DNA of 64,000 nucleotides. It comes from Ustilago trichophora (taxonomy: Eukaryota > Basidiomycota > Ustilaginomycetes > Ustilaginales > Ustilaginaceae). Below are positions 57,686-64,000 of the stretch, in pieces. The notes under the pieces are model-generated. The model ran no database searches. It was not told where the DNA came from and saw only the letters and a program-made list of their open reading frames with translations. Location: positions 248,001-312,000 of the forward strand of contig OOIN01000024.1 of assembly GCA_900323505.1 (NCBI GenBank), in the 5' to 3' direction. The translations under genes and the position numbers were made by a program. Within the stretch, counting starts at the first letter, position 1, and every line of letters starts with the position of its first letter.

Positions 57686-59938
57686 TCACTTTTTAGCCAC
57701 AACGACCCGATGCCACCATCCCATGTCCAAATCTACCAGTTCGATATCAGCCACACTTTGACCCTCGGCCAACTCGACAGCAAGTGCCTGCTGCTCCGAA
57801 TACCACTTTGTAAAGTAGCGAAAAAACTTGACCGACTCCTGCACCTTGTTGCTCATCCAGCAAGTTTTGGCCAATAGAAAGAGGGTCTGTCCCTGGACGC
57901 GGGTCTGCACTTGTCGGACGATGTCATCTGCCGAGTTTGCTTCGTTAGCGGGGTCGGATGCTGCTGCTGCTTGCGAGAACTTAGCTGGCTGTGTAACGGA
58001 CTCTGCTGAAGCAGTGAAAGTTTCCTTGCCCTTCTTGCTGCCCTTTGAACCGTTAAACTGACGACCATTGGGCCTGAGCGCATTCGAAACGAGATCGAGC
58101 TCCGTCTGAGCCTTGACAAAATCGTTGAGCAGCAGATGCAGACTTCCCAGTACCAGTCGCAAGCTTGTCCTTTGTAGCACCTTTGCAGGCGAATCATCGC
58201 GCATCTGCTGAAGATCAGGGAGCGCCAAAGTAGCGCTTACACACTTGATAGCCACTTGAAGCTGCGCCTTGTTCTCAGGCGTCAATGCTTTCGTGGTCTG
58301 CTGATGGGACTTGGCAAGGCGGTCTAGCATGGGTACGTGATCCTGGCTGGCGGCGGCGACAGCAGCGGCAGAAGGGAAGCGGAGGATGTCACGATGAGCG
58401 CGATGCGGGAAGGGAAGAGCGAGGAGGGAGTCGACCATGAGACCCGTTACCAGATCAGAGCGAAAGAAGGGCGACTCGAGGATGGTCTTATTTCGAGGCT
58501 TGCCAGGCTCTGCAATCTTGGCGTCGTTCGACTTGTTTGTGCTGCTGATAGATGGCTGGGACTTGTTTGCCTTTGAAGCTGCCTCAGCTGAGCTCTGGCG
58601 TGGGGTGGCAGTGGAAATGGAAGCGGCGGAAATCGTGCTGATTTCAGACACGAATGACTTCTGGGATATATCGCTATCAGTAGAACAATGTTGCTTTTCG
58701 GCAGCGCCCTCGATCGCCTTCTGGAGCGACTCGAGCCGGATCTCTGTTTTGGCCAGAATATCGATGATCTCGTTCTGGTCCAGGTCGAGCTCGGTGCTAG
58801 CAGACCAGTCGGCGACGGCGCGTCCGAGGTAGTTGGCTTCGTGTTGCGGCTTGAGTTGAGCGAGGCGCAAGTTGATGTATCCACGAAGATTGTAGGCATC
58901 AATGCGAAGCGTTGTGTTACGTTGTCCATCGCGCGTGCCGAGGATGCGCAAGGCAGAGCTGAGCAAGTCTTTTGTGGATCGAATGGAACCTTCCAACTCG
59001 GGGTCCAACTGTTTGGACGGATCATAGCGCTGGCTGGCACGTTGGATGAGACGCTCTGGATTCGTCTCAGGATTCAATGCCTGCGACAGGATCACGTTTA
59101 CGTCCTTGCCAGGCTCTGATGGACGAGAGGTGGAGTCATGCTGGGCTCGAACGCGCTCGATGCACGCTGCGCGGAACTGTTGTCCCGCTTTGACGAGGTG
59201 TTGTGGATCGAATTCGGGAAGGACCGCGCTGGTATTGGCGCGATTGTTTCCGATTCTCTGACCCCAGAAGCTGGATTTGGAAGTTGAGGCTGCGATATTC
59301 TGAGGTGGAGCAGGTACGTGTGCCGGACTGGCTTTGTGCTTGGAAACAAGCTCGATTAGTTGATCAGCAGAAAGGAGCTGGACGAGCGCGAGATCGGCCT
59401 CGGAGCCCACTTGGAAGCGATGCTCGAATCGGTTGCAAGCCTCGATGTAGGAGGTGCGGGTGAGTTTGAGCGCATTCTTGAACAAGGTATTCCACTGGAT
59501 CTTTTCGCTGGTCTTAGCCTGACGATGCCAGGCAGGGTCGTCGGCGATAAGGCCGGCATTCTTCTTTTGTGCTTCGACATATTCATAGATATCGGCTGTG
59601 TCGAGATGAAAGTCGTCGAACGAGGCATGGCCTACCTCTTTCTCCAGAGCGGAGGATAGGATAGAGAGAGCAGCGTCAATGTCAACAGAGTCAGACTGTT
59701 GGCGAAGATGATAATGGAGAAGAGAGATAAAGTATCCGAGTGCGCGATCGCGTGCGATGGACCTACGCTCCAGTACGAGCGCTTCAACTTCAACCTCTTC
59801 CTGAAGCTCTCCTATCTGGTCGGGAGCGTAACCTTCTTGGATGGACTCGGTGACATGCCAATAGACGTAGGGTTGGAGTCCTTGATGTAGCTCATGGTAG
59901 ATGGGCGGTTTGGCGCACTTGGCGTAGACGGCGTCCAT
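57686..59938 (-). CDS. Unrecognised 750-aa helical (TPR-like) protein
   Basis: I do not recognise the family. The protein is largely alpha-helical with no membrane segment. Residues 1-180 are acidic with conserved-looking aromatic clusters (YHELHQGLQPYVYWHVTESIQEGY, WNTLFKNALKLTRTSYIEA). Residues about 290-410 contain two or three TPR-like helix pairs (RIDAYNLRGYINLRLAQLKPQHEANYLGRAVADW). A Ser-rich linker (about 430-500) separates these from a C-terminal helical part that includes a long LRLVLGSLHLLLNDFVKAQTELDLV hairpin and TLFLLAKTCWMSNKVQESVKFFRYFTKWY, again TPR-like. A scaffold role is plausible but unproven. The first in-frame ATG is 59938; the open frame upstream starts only with GTG. 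The gene is convergent with PRP28. Confidence 0.85.
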   Translation of the reverse strand: MDAVYAKCAKPPIYHELHQGLQPYVYWHVTESIQEGYAPDQIGELQEEVEVEALVLERRSIARDRALGYFISLLHYHLRQQSDSVDIDAALSILSSALEKEVGHASFDDFHLDTADIYEYVEAQKKNAGLIADDPAWHRQAKTSEKIQWNTLFKNALKLTRTSYIEACNRFEHRFQVGSEADLALVQLLSADQLIELVSKHKASPAHVPAPPQNIAASTSKSSFWGQRIGNNRANTSAVLPEFDPQHLVKAGQQFRAACIERVRAQHDSTSRPSEPGKDVNVILSQALNPETNPERLIQRASQRYDPSKQLDPELEGSIRSTKDLLSSALRILGTRDGQRNTTLRIDAYNLRGYINLRLAQLKPQHEANYLGRAVADWSASTELDLDQNEIIDILAKTEIRLESLQKAIEGAAEKQHCSTDSDISQKSFVSEISTISAASISTATPRQSSAEAASKANKSQPSISSTNKSNDAKIAEPGKPRNKTILESPFFRSDLVTGLMVDSLLALPFPHRAHRDILRFPSAAAVAAASQDHVPMLDRLAKSHQQTTKALTPENKAQLQVAIKCVSATLALPDLQQMRDDSPAKVLQRTSLRLVLGSLHLLLNDFVKAQTELDLVSNALRPNGRQFNGSKGSKKGKETFTASAESVTQPAKFSQAAAASDPANEANSADDIVRQVQTRVQGQTLFLLAKTCWMSNKVQESVKFFRYFTKWYSEQQALAVELAEGQSVADIELVDLDMGWWHRVVVAKK

Positions 59939-61045
59939 TCTGACTGCTCGGCGGGGGATTCGCCAGAATTGAAGCACGTATCAGAGGTATCGGGAAGGAA
60001 GGAGAGAGAGGGACCAAGAAGAGAATAGCTTGCTTGTATATGCCAGAAGCTGATGTATGCAGTGCCATTATTGTTGGTCTAGCCAGAAGGGGCGAAAACT
60101 TAGCCTGCAGCTGAGCCTCGTGGGTGGCAGGGTAAGCCTTGAGCTTATCGGTGCGCTCACTTCATTTGTTCAGCTTTGCAAGCGTAGTGAAGATGAAATG
60201 AAAGTGCCCTTAGATTGTTTGGGTGGAAGATGGTGATAAGGAGGTTGACAGATGCACAGCGAAGAGTGGTGTCACTTTTTACTCCACACCAACACGCTTT
60301 CCGGCTTGAAGGCCGACGAATCAGGCATCATTGTTAGACTTTGAAACATGCTCGTCACGTGATGCTGGCTGGCCAAAAGAAAGTCGAGAGTCGCGGTCAA
60401 GCTCTACCAGCGCGTGGCACTATCTTGTACAATACAGTACAGTACAGTACAGTACAAAGGCTGCAGGATCAGAGTTTGGCGGGGAGAGAAAGAGAGACAG
60501 AGAGACAGAGAGCAACACTTTCGATGTTAATCCAACACAGCCAGTGTCACCCTCATTCACCTCAGCCGAATCCAAGTGTTGCAGAAACCAAGTTACAGTA
60601 GATGGCTGCAGATAGCTGCACTCAAACGAGAAAGAGTTTCTCCTTAGATAGCCACGGACCATCAGTTGACCAAGTACGTTCAAGCTAGTAGTGTCTCCCT
60701 CTCTTGCACTCTTCTCACCATATCTCTCCCTCTATCAAAATTTCCAGATCACATTTTCTCCCTCATCACCTTGTTCGCTACCTGTCGACAATAGTCTCGG
60801 CCATCTCCCAAACCTAGCATCAAGCGGACCTCTTTGCGTGTCCGATCCTCTGCGGACCTGTCTTGGTTGGCAGCTCTCTTGCATATTCTCGTACTACACA
60901 GCAGGCTGAGACTGCGACCTCTTGAACTGTCGATCGTATTCACTCCTCCGATCCTCGCTGCCAAGCGTATATCCAATTCACGTCAAAGTGACCTTGACTC
61001 TTCCAAGCAATTCCATCTCTTCGTCATACCACACACACACTCACT
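59939..61045. promoter_or_regulatory. Divergent promoter 750-aa gene / Rho GTPase
   Basis: 1.1 kb between divergent genes. It contains the longest CAGTA pentamer array of the window (60433-60457) and a GAGA/GACAGA-rich stretch (60483-60511). A CT-rich leader precedes the Rho start. No other gene is seen. Confidence 0.5.
60433..60457. repeat. (TACAG)4-TACAA pentamer array
   Basis: Four perfect tandem TACAG units followed by TACAA. It is the same circular pentamer as the TACTG/CAGTA elements elsewhere, here head-to-tail rather than palindromic. Confidence 0.85.
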
Positions 61046-61738
61046 ATGAACGCCTACAACAGCGGTTCCTCCTTATCAGACGCACCACCCGGTCAAGGCC
61101 AAATCCAACAAATGCCCGGTCGACCCGTCATCGATCTCAAGAAAAAACTCGTCGTCGTTGGTGATGGAGGTTGTGGTAAGACCTGTCTCTTGATCGTCTA
61201 CTCCCAAAATCGCTTCCCAGAAGAATACGTCCCCACCGTATTCGAAAACTATGTCCCCATCATCCAGTTCGAAGGCAAAACCATCGAACTTGCACTCTGG
61301 GACACGGCAGGTCAGGAGGAATACGACCGTCTTCGTCCACTCTCCTACCCGGAATCCGACGTGATCCTCATCTGCTTCGCCGTCGACTTTCCAACAAGTC
61401 TGGCGAATGTCCAGGATAAGTGGTTCCCAGAGATCAACCACTTTTGCGAAGGCGTGCCAATTCTGTTGGTCGGACTCAAGACGGATTTGAGGAAGGATCC
61501 CAACAGTTTGGCTATGCTCCAGGCACAGGGGATCAAGCCCGTTTCTCCATCACAAGGGCAGCAGGTTGCGGATGAGATCGGTGCCGCAAAGTACGTAGAA
61601 TGCTCAGCAAAGACAAAGGATGGTGTGCAGAATGTGTTTGACACTGCCATCAGGGAGGCATGTCGTAAAAAGGGATGGGCGAGGAGAGCGGGTGGTGGAG
61701 GTTCCGCTGGGCAGAAAAAGAAGTGTGTTCTGCTATAA
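61046..61738 (+). CDS. Rho-family small GTPase with prenylation signal CVLL
   Basis: A 230-aa GTPase. The P-loop is GDGGCGKT (39-46). Switch I is [10 protein letters not shown] and switch II is [18 protein letters not shown]. The Rho-type base motif is LVGLKTDLR, and G5 is ECSAKT. A Rho insert helix is present (about 150-165). The C-terminus is GQKKKCVLL: a basic patch plus CaaX ending in Leu, predicting geranylgeranylation and membrane attachment. The 30-residue N-terminal extension before [10 protein letters not shown] is longer than in RHO1. The effector region resembles Rho4/Rho1-like members; I cannot assign an exact paralogue. Rho GTPases steer actin, polarity, septation and wall synthesis. 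Single exon. The gene is convergent with SSU72. Confidence 0.95.
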   Translation: MNAYNSGSSLSDAPPGQGQIQQMPGRPVIDLKKKLVVVGDGGCGKTCLLIVYSQNRFPEEYVPTVFENYVPIIQFEGKTIELALWDTAGQEEYDRLRPLSYPESDVILICFAVDFPTSLANVQDKWFPEINHFCEGVPILLVGLKTDLRKDPNSLAMLQAQGIKPVSPSQGQQVADEIGAAKYVECSAKTKDGVQNVFDTAIREACRKKGWARRAGGGGSAGQKKKCVLL

Positions 61739-62157
61739 TGCCATTGTCGCTACTTGCTACCTTCATTCAATTGCTCTCAAGGCCAGTAATACGGCCTATC
61801 GACATCGTGGGCCACTCCAACATCTGTGGCCCGTGTCGATTTTTCAGGACTCTTTCAACCATCGTCATTCCCATTCCCCCGTGCTCACCTCATGTGTCGT
61901 CTTCGACTTTTATCGTCATTTCGGTCCCTCATCTTTCGGCGCATCATTCTTTACCTTGTGCACATGCATTTTCTTCAGCATCTATCTGCATCACGTCTCA
62001 CACGCTTTGACCTTCTGCACGTGTCAGTCAGGCTCAGTCTGATCATCAGAAGCTACTCGGTCAGCCCTATGATGATCCTCAAATTTCACCCTTTGCCGCC
62101 GCCACTTGAGAATGTTTTGTGCACATGAGGTATATTCATCGGTCGGGGGCGAGACTT
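61739..62157. other. Convergent 3' spacer Rho GTPase / SSU72
   Basis: 419 bp, C/T-rich on the + strand, holding both 3' UTRs. The unspliced SSU72 frame runs into this region (to 62024) but is not expected to be coding. Confidence 0.4.
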
Positions 62158-62998
62158 TTAGTAGTACGCCACGGTATGCAGGATAGCATGTGGATGTGTC
62201 TGTTGATGACGTTCCAGGATGGCGTCCATCTCTGTGTCGATATCTTGCGAGCTCGCGATCTGTCATTACAGCCCGCATTGTATTCAAGTGAAGCAGAAAA
62301 ACCAATTCGTCAGTGATCTGCTTTGACAGGATGAGGATGAGGAGGGAGAGAGATTGTGCGTGAAAAGGAAAACTTACCGCATTCGCCAAATCCAAAATAG
62401 CCTTACCAGCCGCTACTGCTTCTTCATGGTTATCCTTGATCTCAACATTGATCACGTGTACCGGCCTGTTGAGCTCCCCACCCCTGTTGAAGAGATCCTC
62501 GCATACGGCGTCAAAGCATCTCTCTTCGCAGGTGATGACGATGTCCGCAGTGTATTTTGTCTCCTGCCATCTCTCGGGGGCCCTCTTGACGTCCTTATTC
62601 CTGTTCAACATTGTCATGAGTCCATTCGCCCAATAAAGACGTGGATCTTTCGAGTTCAAGTCGTCAATGATATCTGTATATGCCGTTCCAAAAGGGTAGA
62701 TGTTGGGAAGGTTGATTTTTGGGCCGGGTAAGCGGACGGCGGAACCGGTGCCAGCAGAGGTAACATTGAAGCCCGATTGCGCGAGGAGAGAGTGTGCCGC
62801 CATGGAACGGTTCTGATTTGAGGCGCAGACCACGCAGAACATGATGGAGCTATCGGGAGATGCTCCAGGTACCGTTCCGTTCACTGCGGCTGCATTGATC
62901 GTGGGTGTCGCTGAGGAAGAAGAGGAGGATGGATAGGGTGGTGTGGTGGAAGATGACGAGGAGGGTTGTATTGAGTATGGGTTTTGTATTGTCGACAT
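62158..62998 (-). CDS. SSU72: RNA polymerase II CTD phosphatase SSU72 (two exons)
   Basis: Exons 62998-62378 and 62259-62158 join to 240 aa. The 118-nt intron (GTAAGT...GACAG) is phase 0. After splicing the last 33 residues read from [18 protein letters not shown] to HTVAYY, the typical SSU72 end; the unspliced frame loses it. The active-site loop is [11 protein letters not shown], a CX5R phosphatase motif. Further marks are [22 protein letters not shown] and [12 protein letters not shown] with [14 protein letters not shown]72 removes Ser5 phosphate from the CTD and is part of the 3'-end processing factor CPF. The first 50 residues are a Ser/Pro-rich extension absent from most homologues; an internal Met just before FCVVCAS is an alternative start. 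Confidence 0.93.
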
Positions 62999-63613
62999 CG
63001 TTGCTGGTTCCTTCGTTACTTGTGGTGATGCTACTTTAGCTTTAAGTCGCTATTGGATGCCTCTTTAGCTTCGAGTCGCTATTGTGTGATTTGAAGCTGG
63101 ATACTCTGCTGTTGCACTCGTGGATGACGTCCACTGCTCTTGCCTGGTGATAGATGCGTCTGGATGCAAGTGGCCTTTGCGCTTGGTGTTGATGCGACCT
63201 CGGATGCTAGCGATAGACGGAGGCAATCGAGAGGACGCTTGTCAACACGATTCGAATCCACTTCCTATATATGGTGCGTGAGGGTCGAGAGTCAAATACG
63301 AGCTATGACGAGTAGTTGTGATAGACGATGGTTTACAGACAAGAAGGTGTGAGGGTTCAAACTCGGCCTTCAGTTTCAAGTGGAGCAATGCCGAAAAAAA
63401 TGTGAACTCTTACCAAGTCTCGATCTAACATATTTAAATTCAACGGCCACAGCCTGAGTTACCTCTCTGCAGCACTCTGACAAGACAGTCTCTGAAAGCA
63501 CAAATGTCTTCAACACTTGCAGTGTTCAGCTGCGTTGTTGATAATGGATATGATGTAAAAGGCAGAACTGTAGCATGATATTACAGTGCATCTGTCTAAG
63601 AGGCGTGATGGAT
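62999..63613. promoter_or_regulatory. SSU72 promoter and TRM6 3' flank
   Basis: 615 bp between two minus-strand genes. Two imperfect copies of a short unit (TTTAGCTT-AAGTCGCTATTG and TTTAGCTTCGAGTCGCTATTG) lie at about 63033-63085. No gene is seen. Confidence 0.4.
63033..63085. repeat. Short direct repeat upstream of SSU72
   Basis: TTTAGCTTTAAGTCGCTATTG is followed by TTTAGCTTCGAGTCGCTATTG about 30 nt later, with two mismatches in 21 nt. It lies 35-90 nt upstream of the SSU72 start codon, so in its promoter or leader. Confidence 0.65.
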
Positions 63614-64000
63614 CTATTGCTGCTCCTGTGCAACAGGCTCAGCCTCTGTCGTCTCCTGCGTCCTGACTCTCTTGACATCCCGCTTCTCGCCTTCAGCAGT
63701 CGCATCTTCCTCTTGTACACGCTTCGCCGCCTCTCCTTCCTTGACCGTGTTTGCCTCCACCTCGACCCCCTCCTTCGTCTCTTCTTCCAGCGACGCCAAA
63801 TACTCTTTGCGCATCTTCAGTGCCTGCACCTCGCCAAACACCCTGAGCGCATGTAGAATGTAACCAGCGGTACTGCTCGTCGTCATCTCTGGGTGCGTCC
63901 TGCCCGGCAGCACCTGGTACTTCCTCAACCAAGGCTCTGTTACGCTGATATTGATAAACTCTTCGTCGCCCCTCAGCTTGGCGTGTGCCTCGTTGAGCGG
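63614..64000 (-). CDS. TRM6: tRNA m1A58 methyltransferase non-catalytic subunit TRM6/GCD10, C-terminal part
   Basis: The last 128 codons of a gene that begins beyond base 64000. The segment VTEPWLRKYQVLPGRTHPEM followed by TTSSTAGYILHALRV is the highly characteristic C-terminal block of TRM6/GCD10, where the animal protein has a similar WLRxYQVLPxRxHP motif. After that a charged low-complexity tail (EEETKEG...KRDVKRVRTQE) ends the protein. TRM6 pairs with the catalytic subunit TRM61 to methylate A58 in tRNAs and is needed for initiator tRNA stability. The 5' part is outside the window, so domain completeness cannot be judged. Confidence 0.88.
   Translation of the reverse strand, partial: PLNEAHAKLRGDEEFINISVTEPWLRKYQVLPGRTHPEMTTSSTAGYILHALRVFGEVQALKMRKEYLASLEEETKEGVEVEANTVKEGEAAKRVQEEDATAEGEKRDVKRVRTQETTEAEPVAQEQQ

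Noticed and set aside
62024..62157. SSU72 reading frame extended past the spliced stop
   Set aside because: The conserved C-terminus is recovered only after removing the 118-nt intron, so this extension is intron read-through.

Overview
The window is nuclear DNA of a basidiomycete fungus, most likely a smut (Ustilaginaceae: Ustilago, Sporisorium, Pseudozyma or Moesziomyces type). The grounds are fungal-specific gene families, long mostly intronless genes with serine- and glutamine-rich disordered stretches, short GT-AG introns of about 95-170 nt where introns occur, and close packing on both strands. The assignment comes from gene content and style; no database was consulted. There is no operon, CRISPR array, integrated virus or recognisable transposon.

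Layout, left to right. An HSP70 5' end (minus) shares a poly(T)-rich divergent promoter with a FAP1/NFX1-type zinc-finger protein. Then come a membrane-anchored alpha/beta hydrolase, an unrecognised 1103-aa coiled-coil protein, the mitochondrial twin-CX9C protein CMC4 and the elongation factor IWS1 (three exons). They are followed by a vacuolar SLC26/STAS/cNMP transporter of the VSB1 type with a 10-nt first coding exon, a striatin, a MATH-BTB protein, an NCBP3-like protein and a PIN4-like RRM-R3H protein. The second half holds folylpolyglutamate synthase, a cyclase-family protein with a long N-terminal extension, the ABCF ATPase GCN20, mitochondrial cytochrome b5 reductase MCR1, a conserved protein of unknown role, the deubiquitinase UBP3 and an R3H-SUZ protein. 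Last come tRNA-Thr(AGT), a GT8 glycosyltransferase, an acyl-CoA dehydrogenase ending in SKF, the splicing helicase PRP28 (reading frame broken by one base), an unrecognised 750-aa protein, a Rho GTPase, the Pol II CTD phosphatase SSU72 (two exons) and the 3' end of TRM6.

These are mainly housekeeping genes, and no biosynthetic or effector cluster is apparent. RNA-related functions are well represented (IWS1, NCBP3, PIN4, R3H-SUZ, PRP28, SSU72, TRM6, tRNA, FAP1). HSP70, GCN20, UBP3, FAP1 and striatin belong to stress or nutrient signalling, but nothing in the sequence ties them into one system.

The least ordinary signals are a family of TACTG/CAGTA pentamer arrays and palindromes scattered through many intergenic regions, the one-base frame break in PRP28, the probable peroxisomal signal on the acyl-CoA dehydrogenase, a possible degenerate retropepsin-like fold in the 1103-aa protein, and a tandem 13-residue repeat in the extension of the cyclase-family protein. 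I did not find convincing evidence of a wholly new biological system.
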